In this document: piece after piece, positions 49,960-58,863 of the stretch
How positions within the stretch are numbered: position 1 is the first letter of the stretch
Layout of the letters: every line of letters begins with the position of its first letter
Origin: Paractinoplanes abujensis
GTDB taxonomy: Bacteria; Actinomycetota; Actinomycetes; Mycobacteriales; Micromonosporaceae
Assembly (NCBI RefSeq): GCF_014204895.1
Contig: NZ_JACHMF010000001.1
Span: 6,262,001-6,326,000 of the forward strand
Direction of reading: 5' to 3'
DNA: 64,000 bases
Program-made: the position numbers and the translations under genes
Notes under the pieces: generated by a model
Databases searched by the model: none
What the model was told of the DNA's origin: nothing
What the model saw: the letters and a program-made list of their open reading frames with translations, nothing else

Positions 49960-51810
49960 ATGAAACTCACCTCTCTGTTCGCGGCGGTCGTCCTCGCCGC
50001 GAGTGCGCTGGTCGTTCCGGCAGGCCCGGCGTACGCCGTCGGGCCGTGCCAGAGCCCGGAACCACCGCCGGACTGCCCGTCGCCCAACGACGGGCCGCCG
50101 ACCGGCCGGCTCGACTCGATCACCCGGGTGCCGGCCGGTATCCGCCTGACCGGATGGGCGTCCGACCCCGACGAGGCCGCCCTCCCGGTGCGCGTAAGCG
50201 TCGACGACGTGCTCGCCGGTGAGCTGATGGCCGACAAGCCGTACCCGGGCCACGACAACCACGGGTTCGACGGTGTCGTCGCGGCCAAGCCGGGCAGTCG
50301 TGTCTGCCTGACCACGGCCGACCCGCCGACCACCCGGCGGATCACGATCGCCTGCCGCACCTGGCCGGTGCCGGTCCTCCCGTTCGGCGCACTGGGCGCC
50401 CCGGTCCGGTCGGGCATCAGCGTGCAGCTGGCGGGGTGGGCCATCGACCCCGGCACAACCGGCCCGGTGACCGTCACGGCCGAGGTCGACGGCCGGCCGG
50501 GGCCGCAGATGAGCGCGAATCTTCCCCGCGCGGACGTGGCTTCCGCCCACCCCGCGTACGGGGGAGACCATGGCTTCACGCTCACCGTGCCCGAGGGCGC
50601 CGAGGGCGAGCACCGGATCTGCCTGTCGGCCCGGGCCACCAGCCTGGGCTGCCAGACCTGGACCGTGCGGCACAACCCGTACGGCGGGGTCGACTCGGTC
50701 GTGCTCACCGGCGACCAGGTGCGGATCGCCGGCTGGGCCGTCGACCCGGATCAGCCCACGACGAGCACCCTGGTCGACATCGGGGTGGACGGGAAGTATC
50801 TGCGCACCACCACCGCCGACCGTCCGCGCCCGGACGGGTCGCGTAACGGATTCGAGATGACTGTCGACGCGGCCGACGGTGTTCACGAGGTGTGCGCGCT
50901 GGGCTGGAATCTCGGGCTGGGCGACCATGCCTACCTGGGCTGCCGCTCGTACAGCCGGTTGCAGCCGGCGCCGCCCGCGCCCACCGACGTGCGGGTGACC
51001 GGTGTCACCGACACGTCGATCGAGCTTGCCTTCACCGATCAGGCCGCCACCGAGACCGGCTACCGGCTGGAGGCGCGCGGCGGCGGCAAAAACAAGATCA
51101 TCGACCTTCCCTCGTATGCCGGGACCGGCTCCCGGACCGCGACGGTAAGCGGTCTTCAGCCCGTCACGTCGTACGAGGTGCTGGTCAAGCCGGTGCAGAC
51201 CGGCGCGGTCGAGGTGACCGACCAGGACGCCGGACGGGCCAGCGCCTGGACCACCGGCGCCCCGGTCATCGAGGCGTTCACCGCGGGTCCGGCCACGGCC
51301 CGGGCCTGCAAGAAGGTCGACGCCCGGCTGTCGTTCCGGATCGTCGGCGCCGTACGGGCCGAGATCACCCGCAACGGCGCTCCGCAGTGGGCCGGCCAGG
51401 CTGGCGGCGGGTTGTGGAACGGCGAGGCGCCCGGAGGCAACACCGACGGGAACGAGACCTACGTGCTCAGCGCGTACGACTCCGCAGGTCGCAAAACCAC
51501 CCGGACGGTCCGGCTCGACCAGGAGCCGACCACGGTGCCGTTGGTGAAATCGGTCTCCTTCTTCAACAACCGGCCGGACATTCTGGTCGTCGGTGTCTGG
51601 GACGCGCTCGGGAATCAGACCCACGACTTCGGCCCGCTCCTGATCAACGCCCGGCTCACCGTCCAGGTCCCGCAGTGTCAGCAGCTGAACATTCAGGTGC
51701 GCCGTGCAGTCGACCGCCGCACGGTGGTCTTCCAGACCGTCGACCTGCTCGGCTACTCCACGGGCATGCAACGCGACGTCCGCATCGACCCCGGTCCGCC
51801 GATGCCTTGA
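49960..51810 (+). CDS. Exported multi-domain Ig-like protein
   Basis: A 616-residue secreted protein with a clear signal peptide (cleavage near AYAVG). Three tandem modules of about 95 residues share a GWAxDPd...V.VDG core (GWASDPDEAALPVRVSVDD, GWAIDPGTTGPVTVTAEVDG, GWAVDPDQPTTSTLVDIGVD) and a cysteine pair near each end. A fibronectin type III domain (PAPPAPTDVRVTGVTDTSIE, about 335-425) and a C-terminal Ig-like domain follow. Function unknown; adhesion or matrix binding is plausible. Good codon use and an intact frame show a functional gene. Confidence 0.8.
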   Translation: MKLTSLFAAVVLAASALVVPAGPAYAVGPCQSPEPPPDCPSPNDGPPTGRLDSITRVPAGIRLTGWASDPDEAALPVRVSVDDVLAGELMADKPYPGHDNHGFDGVVAAKPGSRVCLTTADPPTTRRITIACRTWPVPVLPFGALGAPVRSGISVQLAGWAIDPGTTGPVTVTAEVDGRPGPQMSANLPRADVASAHPAYGGDHGFTLTVPEGAEGEHRICLSARATSLGCQTWTVRHNPYGGVDSVVLTGDQVRIAGWAVDPDQPTTSTLVDIGVDGKYLRTTTADRPRPDGSRNGFEMTVDAADGVHEVCALGWNLGLGDHAYLGCRSYSRLQPAPPAPTDVRVTGVTDTSIELAFTDQAATETGYRLEARGGGKNKIIDLPSYAGTGSRTATVSGLQPVTSYEVLVKPVQTGAVEVTDQDAGRASAWTTGAPVIEAFTAGPATARACKKVDARLSFRIVGAVRAEITRNGAPQWAGQAGGGLWNGEAPGGNTDGNETYVLSAYDSAGRKTTRTVRLDQEPTTVPLVKSVSFFNNRPDILVVGVWDALGNQTHDFGPLLINARLTVQVPQCQQLNIQVRRAVDRRTVVFQTVDLLGYSTGMQRDVRIDPGPPMP

Positions 51811-51817
51811 CCGCGGT

Positions 51818-51843
51818 GCGGCGCCCCCGCGGTGGGGCGCCGC
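51818..51843. terminator. Bidirectional hairpin
   Basis: GCGGCGCCCC / GGGGCGCCGC, 10-bp perfect stem with a 6-nt loop, between the convergent Ig-like and LamG-like genes. Confidence 0.8.
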
Positions 51844-51846
51844 CCG

Positions 51847-52569
51847 CTAGCCGACGCGGACCCAGACGTTGTCAAGGGCGCCGTTGAACTGGTCGTTGTC
51901 GGCGTAGGCGCCCTTGCCACCGATGCTCATCGGCCGGTTGTTCGTCACCGAGAGCCGCGGCGGGATGCCGATGCGGCCACGCAGCACGTTGTCGACCCAG
52001 ACCGACAGCGTGCCACCGACGCGCGCGCAGCGGATCCGGTGCCACCGGTTGTCGGCCACGCTGACCGCGCTCGTGGCCAGCCGGATCAGCGGCGACCGGT
52101 CCCCGACGAGCACGCAGCTGGGCCGGCCGGCGGCCCCGTCGATCTGCAGCTTCCACTGGCTGCCCCGGGTCGAGTAACCCTTCTGGATCACGTTCTGGCC
52201 CTTGCTGGTCTGCGTGGGGCTGAGGTAGACGTCGGCGCCGTACGAGATGTCGCGCCGCCCCGGGTTGAGGTCGGCGGTCGACGGCGTCTGCAGCGCCACG
52301 TGCGGGCAGACCTGGCGCAGGCAGCGCGGCGGGAAGAGCAGGGCCGCGCCTTGGCCGTGCGTCACCGGACGGACGGTTCCGCCGTGCCCCGAGATCACCC
52401 GCAGGGTGTGGCCGCGGCCCGACTCGTCGAGGATGGAGGTGGAGCCGCCGTTGAACGCGTAGTGGGCCATGAGAGTCGGCGTTCCGCTCTCCTTCTCGGC
52501 GGCCGCGGGGGCCGCACCGGCCAGCACTAGCGCCACAACCACTGACGCGCCGAGCCAACAAGATCCCAT
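51847..52569 (-). CDS. Exported LamG/concanavalin-like protein
   Basis: A 240-residue secreted protein: signal peptide to about residue 24, then one LamG (concanavalin-like) jelly-roll domain. Typical strands are MAHYAFNGGSTSILDESGRGH, RWHRIRCARVGGTLSVWVDN and NRPMSIGGKGAYADNDQFNGALDNVWVRV. No catalytic residues; it likely binds glycans or another extracellular partner. Convergent with the Ig-like protein and possibly part of the same surface-protein set. Confidence 0.82.
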   Translation of the reverse strand: MGSCWLGASVVVALVLAGAAPAAAEKESGTPTLMAHYAFNGGSTSILDESGRGHTLRVISGHGGTVRPVTHGQGAALLFPPRCLRQVCPHVALQTPSTADLNPGRRDISYGADVYLSPTQTSKGQNVIQKGYSTRGSQWKLQIDGAAGRPSCVLVGDRSPLIRLATSAVSVADNRWHRIRCARVGGTLSVWVDNVLRGRIGIPPRLSVTNNRPMSIGGKGAYADNDQFNGALDNVWVRVG

Positions 52570-52670
52570 GACCGAATTATGGCTTGTGAACCCTTTGCTG
52601 GGATCGGCAAACCTCCGGCCGACCGGGCGATCCCGTTAGCCCGAACGGACTACATTGCCGTACGGGCTCG

Positions 52671-53960
52671 TCACGGACGCTCGGGGGAGGCGCTGTCGAG
52701 GGGCACCGCACGGCCCGGCACCAGTCCGAGCTGGACCCCCTGGCGCGGCAGCACGGCGTCGAGCACCCAGTCGGCCGCCACCCGCACCCGGTTGCCCGGC
52801 ATCGACAGCAGGTGATAGCCGCGGGTCACCACCTTGGCCGGGAACCCCTTGACCGGCACGCCGAGCGGATTCGCGGCCGAGTCGAGCCCGCCCAGGTCGA
52901 CCACGAACCCGAGGTCGTAGTGCCGGTACGGCCGGCGCCGGCCCTGCCCGTACGACGCCGCGATGTTCTTGGCCACGGCCGCGCCCTGCCGCACGGCGTG
53001 CTGCGCAGTCATCCCGGTGATCTCGCCGGGCCGGGTCAGGTCGGGCACCGCGGCCGCGTCGCCGATCGCGTACACGTCCGGATAATCGGGCACGGTGAGG
53101 AACTCGTCGACCACGATCCGGCCGTCCCGCAGCGGCAGCTTCAGACCCTCGACCACGGGATCGGGCCGCACCCCGACACACCAGATCAGCGAGCGCGTCG
53201 GCACGAAGTCCCCGGTGGACAGATGCACGCCGTCCGCCGTGGCCTCCTGCACACTCGTCCGCAACAGCAGCTCGACACCCCGCCGGCGCAGCACCTCGTC
53301 GGAGGCCGCACTCAGGCGCTCGTCGAGCGACGGCAGCAGCCGGTCGGCCGTGTCGAGCAACAACCAGCGCACCTGGCCCCGCAGCTCGGGACGCTGCGCG
53401 GTGAGCTCGTCGGTGAACAGCACACCCTGCGCCGCCACCTCCGTCCCGGTGTAGCCCGCGCCGACCACGACGAAGGTGCAGCGGGCCCGCCGCTCCGCCT
53501 CGGTGGGCGCGTTGACGGCCAGCTCGATCTGGCGCGTGATGTGATCGCGCAGGTAGAGCGCCTCCGGGATGCCACGGAAGCCGTGCGCCCACTCGGTCAC
53601 GCCGGGCACCGGGAGCAGCTTGTTGACGCTGCCGGCCGCGATCACCAGACGGTGGTAGCCGATCGAGCCCGACCGCCCCTCGGGGTCGCGATAGGTGATA
53701 CGGCGGTTGTCGAGGTCGAAGCCGTCGGCCTCACCCAGGATCTGCCGCACACCGGGCAGGGCGGCCTGCAGCGACACGGTGACCCGGCGCGGCTCCAGGA
53801 TGCCCGCCGCGACTTCGGGCAGCAGCGGCAGATAGAGGAAGTAGTCGGTGGGGTTCACGACGACGATCTCGGCGCCGCCGCGGGCGAGGTGGGAAATTTT
53901 GCGGGCTGCCGTGAAACCGGCGAACCCGGCTCCGACGATGACGATGCGGGGGCGTGCCAT
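52671..53960 (-). CDS. ndh: Type II NADH dehydrogenase
   Basis: A 429-residue flavoprotein of the NDH-2 family that passes electrons from NADH to quinone without pumping protons. An FAD-binding GAGFAG lies at the N-terminus, a second GxGxxG (VVVGAGYTGTEVA) binds NADH, and DVYAIGDAAAVPD contacts FAD. The C-terminal amphipathic part (RGYHLLSMPGNRVRVAADWVLD) anchors the protein to the membrane. CGGAGG precedes the ATG. Transcribed away from the sigE-type gene. Confidence 0.9.
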   Translation of the reverse strand: MARPRIVIVGAGFAGFTAARKISHLARGGAEIVVVNPTDYFLYLPLLPEVAAGILEPRRVTVSLQAALPGVRQILGEADGFDLDNRRITYRDPEGRSGSIGYHRLVIAAGSVNKLLPVPGVTEWAHGFRGIPEALYLRDHITRQIELAVNAPTEAERRARCTFVVVGAGYTGTEVAAQGVLFTDELTAQRPELRGQVRWLLLDTADRLLPSLDERLSAASDEVLRRRGVELLLRTSVQEATADGVHLSTGDFVPTRSLIWCVGVRPDPVVEGLKLPLRDGRIVVDEFLTVPDYPDVYAIGDAAAVPDLTRPGEITGMTAQHAVRQGAAVAKNIAASYGQGRRRPYRHYDLGFVVDLGGLDSAANPLGVPVKGFPAKVVTRGYHLLSMPGNRVRVAADWVLDAVLPRQGVQLGLVPGRAVPLDSASPERP

Positions 53961-54150
53961 GCGGGTCCTCCGTTCCGGGCGCGCACGACGCCCACCGTTC
54001 AGACCGATGCCCACCGACGCTACCGAAAACGCGCACCCTCCGGTGTGAGGGCCGCGACATCGCCGCGGTTGACCGTTCGGACGACCCGCAAATTCGGCCG
54101 AACGGTTGTCGTCCAACAATCGATGTTCCGGCGTCTTGTCATGCGCCGGT

Positions 54151-54181
54151 CGGTGCCCACACGGGGAGGCATCGCGCGGTG
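54151..54181 (+). repeat. 31-bp direct repeat, copy 1
   Basis: CGGTGCCCACACGGGG, then an A, then GGCATCGCGCGGTG. It matches copy 2 at 29 of 31 positions, with a 42-nt period, four helical turns. Confidence 0.8.
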
Positions 54182-54192
54182 AATTACCTGGC

Positions 54193-54223
54193 CGGTGCCC
54201 ACACGGGGTGGCATCGCCCGGTG
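54193..54223 (+). repeat. 31-bp direct repeat, copy 2
   Basis: Same unit as copy 1 with T for A in the middle and C for G near the end. Each unit can fold through TGCC.CAC / GTGGCA, so the repeats could be regulator sites or RNA hairpins. Confidence 0.8.
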
Positions 54224-54323
54224 CGTCCGAGGGTGGAGAGGGGTCGACGTGACCGGCAGTGCGGTTCTTGAGCCGCCTGGGTATTCTCACGTCTCCCTCG
54301 ACACCTCGAACGGACACCTTCGA

Positions 54324-54851
54324 ATGGACGCCCGTGAGGCCGACTATGCGCATTTCGTTCGTACGCGGACGCACGCATTGTTGCGCTCGGCGTACCTTTT
54401 GACCGGCGATCAGCACCTGGCCGAGGATCTCGTGCAGGAGGCGCTGGCCCGCACACATCGCTCCTGGCAGCGCCTCGAACGCACGGAGAACGCGGAGGCG
54501 TACGCCCGCAAGGTCATGTATCACGCGCAGGTGTCGTTCTGGCGCCGTCCCAAGGTCGCCGAGGTCTTCCCGGCCGATTTCGAGCCCGATTCCCGCCCCG
54601 GCGCCGACGATCACGCCGACACCACCGTCGAGCGGCTGGTGCTGCGCCGGGCCCTGCTGACGTTGAGCCCCAAGCAGCGCGCGGTGATCGTGCTGCGGTT
54701 CTTCGAGGATCACACCGAGGCCGAGGCAGCCCAGCTGATGGGCGTCTCGGTCAGCACGGTCAAGACGCAGACCGCCCGCGCGCTCGACCGGCTGCGTTCC
54801 CTGCTGCCCGATCTGAGCGTGCTCACCGAGGTGCCGGAGGCGGGACGATGA
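54324..54851 (+). CDS. SigE-family ECF sigma factor
   Basis: A 175-residue ECF sigma factor of the SigE family common in actinomycetes. Region 2 is FVRTRTHALLRSAYLLTGDQHLAEDLVQEAL and region 4 LLTLSPKQRAVIVLRFFEDHTEAEAAQLMGVSVSTVKTQT, described here by position: about residues 10-40 and 110-150. ATG 54324 matches the family start (MDAREADYAHFVR). GTG 54249 would add 25 unconserved residues. The stop overlaps the next gene in ATGA, so sigma and its likely membrane partner are co-translated. Confidence 0.87.
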   Translation: MDAREADYAHFVRTRTHALLRSAYLLTGDQHLAEDLVQEALARTHRSWQRLERTENAEAYARKVMYHAQVSFWRRPKVAEVFPADFEPDSRPGADDHADTTVERLVLRRALLTLSPKQRAVIVLRFFEDHTEAEAAQLMGVSVSTVKTQTARALDRLRSLLPDLSVLTEVPEAGR

Positions 54852-56047
54852 CCGCCGAGCACGACCGGCTCCGGGCCTCGCTGCAGGACCTGGCCGAGGT
54901 GGCCGAGCCCACCGACATGTACGAGCGGGCGATCAACCGTTCCCGCCGGATCGGCCGCCGGGAGGCCGCGGTCGGCACCGGCGCCGCCATGGCCGTGCTG
55001 GTGGTGCTGGCCAGCGGGTTGTGGCAGATGCCGCGGGGCCGGGAGGAGAACATCCCGGTCGCCACCGGGGCGCAGTCGGCCGATTCGCCCGCGCCGTCCA
55101 AGCCGGCCTCCCCGGCCCCCGCGGGCGCCTCCCCCACCGGCTCGCCCGGCGATCTGGCCGGGGCCCCGGTGCGCCCACCTCGCGAAGGCAGCAAACCACC
55201 GAAGCAGACCAAGACCGCCAAACCGAAGTCGCGAACGCTCTCCGATCTGCCGGGCCACGTCTTCTATCGGGAGCACGACGGTGATCCCGACGTGATCCGC
55301 ATGTCGCCGACCCGGGGTACCAGCGAAGTCGTGCTGGCCGACGCGCCCTCCTCGGTCGGCATCTCGCCCGACGGCTATCGCATCGCGTACGTGTCGGACG
55401 GCAAGCTGCTGGTCAACGAGTCCGGTGGCGAGTCGAAGCAGGTGGCCACCGACGTGGTCGCGGCCGATCAGGCGCCGGTGTGGTCGCCCGAGGGCAGCCG
55501 GCTGCTGGTCGCCACCTCCGCCCCCAGCGTGCTCGACCTGGAGTCGGGCGCGATCACGCCGCTGCCCGACGGCCTCGCCTCTGGTCAGCATTTCCGCTGG
55601 TCGGGCGATGGCAGCACGCTGGTCTACGCGACGTCGCACTGCGGGCTCAAGGTGGCCGACGGCGACGCCGGCACGAGCACGAGCGTGCCGGTGCTGGGCG
55701 ACACGCAGCCCCAGGACAACCCGGACGGCCTGGCCGCGTGCAAGCCGACCAGCGTCGACGCCACCGGGCGCCGGGTCACCGTGCCGCTGCAGACGACCGG
55801 TGAGAGCACCACGGGCACGGACACGGCGGACGCGGTGGTCGACACGGCGACCGGTGACCTGGCGGTGCTGCCGGTGGCGGGCACGGTGGTCGGCGCGGTC
55901 TTCGACCCGGACGGCAACCTGCTGGTGCGCACCGAGAACGACGGCAAACGACTGCTGTCGCTGTTCGATTCCGACAACACGCTGCGGGTGCAGGCCAAGG
56001 AGCCGCCCTCCGTCCGCGACTTCGACCTGCTCGCCTACACCCGCTGA
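54848..56047 (+). CDS. Membrane-anchored propeller protein, likely anti-sigma partner
   Basis: A 399-residue protein. The first 45 residues are cytoplasmic and helical, followed by one transmembrane helix (AAMAVLVVLASGLW). A Pro/Ala/Ser linker spans roughly 70-130. The outer domain is a TolB/WD40-like propeller (SSVGISPDGYRIAYVSDGKLLV; DQAPVWSPEGSRLLVAT; HFRWSGDGSTLVYAT). ATGA overlap with the sigma gene and this topology fit an anti-sigma factor that senses something outside. No zinc HxxxCxxC motif is visible, so it is not a classical ZAS protein. Confidence 0.8.
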   Translation: MTAEHDRLRASLQDLAEVAEPTDMYERAINRSRRIGRREAAVGTGAAMAVLVVLASGLWQMPRGREENIPVATGAQSADSPAPSKPASPAPAGASPTGSPGDLAGAPVRPPREGSKPPKQTKTAKPKSRTLSDLPGHVFYREHDGDPDVIRMSPTRGTSEVVLADAPSSVGISPDGYRIAYVSDGKLLVNESGGESKQVATDVVAADQAPVWSPEGSRLLVATSAPSVLDLESGAITPLPDGLASGQHFRWSGDGSTLVYATSHCGLKVADGDAGTSTSVPVLGDTQPQDNPDGLAACKPTSVDATGRRVTVPLQTTGESTTGTDTADAVVDTATGDLAVLPVAGTVVGAVFDPDGNLLVRTENDGKRLLSLFDSDNTLRVQAKEPPSVRDFDLLAYTR

Positions 56048-56079
56048 TCGGGCCGCGCCGCACCGGCGGAAGTGCGAGC

Positions 56080-57123
56080 ATGGGGGCAATGGCCGTGCAG
56101 CAGCAGTCCGCCCGGCCCACGACCGGGGCGCCGCCGTGGTGGCGACGCGGGCCGACCGTGGCCGCCATCGTCGTGGTCGTTCTCGGCGCCGAGCTGGTGC
56201 TGGGCTGGTCGGCCCTGGTCGAGGCGCTGACCCAGCTGCGCACGCCGCAATGGAACTGGGTGGCCGCCGCGCTCGCCGCCGAGCTGGCCTCGATGGGCAC
56301 GTACGCCCGGATGCAGCGGGCCCTGCTGCGCGGGGCCGGCACCAAGGTCAGCATCAAGCGGCACGTCGCGACCGCGTACGCGGCCCATTCGCTGAGCGCC
56401 ACGCTGCCCGGCGGGCCGGTCTTCTCCACGACGTTCAACTTCCAGCAGCTGCGCCGGTTCGGGGCGTCCCCGGCGGTGGCGTCGTGGTGCATCGCGCTGA
56501 GCGGGGTGCTGTCGGCCGGTGCGCTGGTCGTGATCGGCGCGGTCGGTGGTCTGCTGGCCCGCAACACCGGCAGCTGGCACTCACTCGTGGGGTACGCCGT
56601 GGCCGCCGTGGTGGTCGCTTTCGGCGTACGCCAGCTGGCCGAGCATCCGCAACTGCTGGACCGCCCGGTGCGGGCCGTGCTGGGCGGGGTCAACCGGGTG
56701 CGCCGGCGCCCGCCCGGGCACGGTCACGACCGGTTGGTGGGCTTCGTCGAACAGCTGCGTGAGGTGCGCGTGCATCCGGCCAACTTTGCCGTGGCGGTCG
56801 TGCTGGCCCTGCTCAACTGGCTGTTCGACGCGCTCTGCCTGTGGCTGTGCTGCGTCGCCGTGGGCGCGGGCGGGATCAACCCGGTGGGCCTGGTCATCGC
56901 GTACTGCGCCGGGATGGCCGCGGCCAGTGTGCCGATCGTGCCCGGTGGGCTCGGAGTGGTCGACGCGGCGCTGGTGCTGGGCCTGGTCGCCAGCGGCCTG
57001 ACCAGTGCCCTGGCGGTGGCCGCGGTGGTGCTCTACCGCCTGATCAGTTTCGGGTTCATCATCGGCCTGGGCTGGCTGGTCTGGCTGGCCATCCGGCACA
57101 AGCACCGCGGCGAGCGGCTCTAG
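56080..57123 (+). CDS. YbhN/UPF0104-type membrane protein
   Basis: A 347-residue polytopic protein related to the lysylphosphatidylglycerol synthase transmembrane region (YbhN/AglD). It has about eight hydrophobic segments, the conserved SLSATLPGGPVFSTTFNFQQLRRFG, and a C-terminal SVPIVPGGLGVVDAALVLGL. No soluble aminoacyl-transferase domain, so a flippase or lipid-handling role is more likely than lysyl transfer. ATG 56089 is an alternative start. It lies 32 nt after the propeller gene and may be in the sigE operon. Confidence 0.85.
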   Translation: MGAMAVQQQSARPTTGAPPWWRRGPTVAAIVVVVLGAELVLGWSALVEALTQLRTPQWNWVAAALAAELASMGTYARMQRALLRGAGTKVSIKRHVATAYAAHSLSATLPGGPVFSTTFNFQQLRRFGASPAVASWCIALSGVLSAGALVVIGAVGGLLARNTGSWHSLVGYAVAAVVVAFGVRQLAEHPQLLDRPVRAVLGGVNRVRRRPPGHGHDRLVGFVEQLREVRVHPANFAVAVVLALLNWLFDALCLWLCCVAVGAGGINPVGLVIAYCAGMAAASVPIVPGGLGVVDAALVLGLVASGLTSALAVAAVVLYRLISFGFIIGLGWLVWLAIRHKHRGERL

Positions 57124-57126
57124 ATC

Positions 57127-57819
57127 TCAGCCTTTGCGGCCGAACAGGCGCCAGCCGCGCTTCCGGGTCGGGGCCGGACGCTCGGCCTCGCCGTTGAGCA
57201 CGGCCAGGTGGTGCTGCGCGACCGGGTTCTCCGGCTCCATCCGCAGCGACGTGAGCAGCGCCTGGCGGGCCTGGTCGGTGTGGCCGAGGGCTTCCAGCGT
57301 CACGCCGTGGGTGTAGTAGTAGTGCGCCTCGGTCGGGTCGAAGCCGATAGCCGTACGGGCGGCCTGCTCGGCGTCGGCGATCTGCCGGTCGGCCGCGAGC
57401 AGCGCCCACGCCACCCGGTCGTGCCAGAGCGCGTTGCGGGGCTCCGCGATGACCGCGCGGTAGGCCATGGTGACCGCGTCCTCGTGCCGCCCGAGCACGG
57501 TGAGCGCACGGCTCGACAGGGCGAGCGGGCGCGGGTCGTTGGCGTTGAGCCGGATGGCCTGGTCGGCCGCCTCCAGCGCGGCCGGCGCCTGGTCGAGGGC
57601 GAGCCGCAGGCGGGCCAGCAGAATCCAGCCCTCGATCGCGCCGGGGTCGGCCCGCAACGCCGGTTCGAGGGTCGCCACGGCCCGTTCGATGTCGAGCTGC
57701 TCGAAGAGCGTGGCCGCCTGGGCGATGGCCACTTCGGTGGGGCCGTTGAAGGCGCGCGGGGCGGCGGGGGGCGGCAGCTGGTCGGGTTCGGCCGGGGTGG
57801 CGACGGGCCGCTCCGTCAT
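57127..57819 (-). CDS. TPR-repeat protein
   Basis: A 230-residue soluble protein with a Pro/Ala N-terminus and then about five tetratricopeptide repeats (AATLFEQLDIERAVATLEPALRADP; LRLALDQAPAALEAADQAIRLNANDP; GVTLEALGHTDQARQALLTSLRMEP). The tail is basic (KRGWRLFGRKG). Such proteins scaffold other proteins; no partner can be named. It converges on the YbhN-type gene with 3 nt between the stops. Confidence 0.87.
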   Translation of the reverse strand: MTERPVATPAEPDQLPPPAAPRAFNGPTEVAIAQAATLFEQLDIERAVATLEPALRADPGAIEGWILLARLRLALDQAPAALEAADQAIRLNANDPRPLALSSRALTVLGRHEDAVTMAYRAVIAEPRNALWHDRVAWALLAADRQIADAEQAARTAIGFDPTEAHYYYTHGVTLEALGHTDQARQALLTSLRMEPENPVAQHHLAVLNGEAERPAPTRKRGWRLFGRKG

Positions 57820-57908
57820 CGGCGGTCCCCGGTCCGCGGGCGGTTGGCGGTCACATCAGAATAATCGGCGCATTCGGGCGCGGAATGAGGGCTTTCGGCC
57901 AGATCGGA

Positions 57909-58853
57909 TCAGCGGGTGGGAAGCCAGCCCGCCGAGCGCGTGCGGTCGTGCGCTTCCTCGTACGGGACCTGGGCGTACGCCCGTACGGGGAAGGTGCCGA
58001 AGGCCACGATCCGGGGCGGCGCGGCGGTGAACCGGGCGCCGTGCGGTGGCAGGTTCTCCAGGCCGGTGAGGTGCTCGACGATCGGGATGCCCGCCGCCAG
58101 CAGCACGGTGTGGGCCGGCCGTTCGCCCGCACTCGCGTCGGTGTTGTCGTCCAGGTTGACCGAGTCGATCCCGACCAGGGCCGCGCCCCGCTCGACCAGC
58201 AGCGCGGCCGCCGCGCCGGTCAGGTAGGGCGCGTCGAGGCCGTAGTCCGGGGTGCCCCAGCCCTGGTCGCCGCCGGTGTGCAGCAGCACGGCGTGCCCGG
58301 CCACCGCGTACGGCTCGAGGTCGTCCTCGGTGACCGCCCGGCGTCCGCTGCCGGCCGTGCGCACGACGACGGCGGGCAGGTCGGCCATCCGTTCCAGCGG
58401 CATCCCGGCCAGGTCGGTGCCGCCGTCGTAGCGGTGCCGCGGCGCGTCGAGGTAGGTGCCCGTCTGGCCCACCATCTCGATCTTGTCGAGGCTGAACTCG
58501 GTGCCCTCGGCATAGCGCGGGCGCGAGTCGGCCCAGGTCAGGTGGGCCGTGATGACGGGCGACGGCATGCCCGGATACGTGGTCATGCCGTCCGAGATCA
58601 CGTGGCTGAGCTCGACGAAGCGCAGCCGGGGCGCGGCGGGCACCCCGGTCGGCGCCGGCTCGGCGAACGTCCGGATCCCGCTCAGCGCGACCCGCTCGAC
58701 GTCACGCAGCCCGAGCGCGCCGACCAGGAGGGTGACCAGGTCGGCCTCGGTCACGTCGAGGTGCGGCACGTCCACCCGCAGGCCCTGCGCCTGCAGGCGA
58801 CCCCCGGTGGTGAAGGTGACGTCGGCGTTCAACTCGGCCCGGTACTGCCGCAC
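57909..58853 (-). CDS. Cyclase-family hydrolase (KynB-like)
   Basis: A 314-residue enzyme of the cyclase/N-formylkynurenine formamidase (KynB) superfamily. RFVELSHVISDGMTTYPGMPSP begins the core, and GQTGTYLDAPRHRYDGG replaces the usual HxGTHxDxPxH. The first His is Gln and the second is Tyr, while Asp and the last His remain. Metal binding may therefore differ from KynB. A 70-residue N-terminal extension is not part of the core. It follows the GDT1-type gene by 10 nt and is probably in the same Mn-controlled transcript. Confidence 0.78.
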   Translation of the reverse strand: MRQYRAELNADVTFTTGGRLQAQGLRVDVPHLDVTEADLVTLLVGALGLRDVERVALSGIRTFAEPAPTGVPAAPRLRFVELSHVISDGMTTYPGMPSPVITAHLTWADSRPRYAEGTEFSLDKIEMVGQTGTYLDAPRHRYDGGTDLAGMPLERMADLPAVVVRTAGSGRRAVTEDDLEPYAVAGHAVLLHTGGDQGWGTPDYGLDAPYLTGAAAALLVERGAALVGIDSVNLDDNTDASAGERPAHTVLLAAGIPIVEHLTGLENLPPHGARFTAAPPRIVAFGTFPVRAYAQVPYEEAHDRTRSAGWLPTR

Positions 58854-58863
58854 GGCAAGACCC

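Larger units (their letters stand above)
53961..54323. other. Regulatory gap between ndh and sigE-type gene
   Basis: 363 nt between divergent genes, without a convincing gene. It contains two 31-bp direct repeats (listed) and an open frame upstream of the sigma start that could only extend that protein. Confidence 0.55.
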
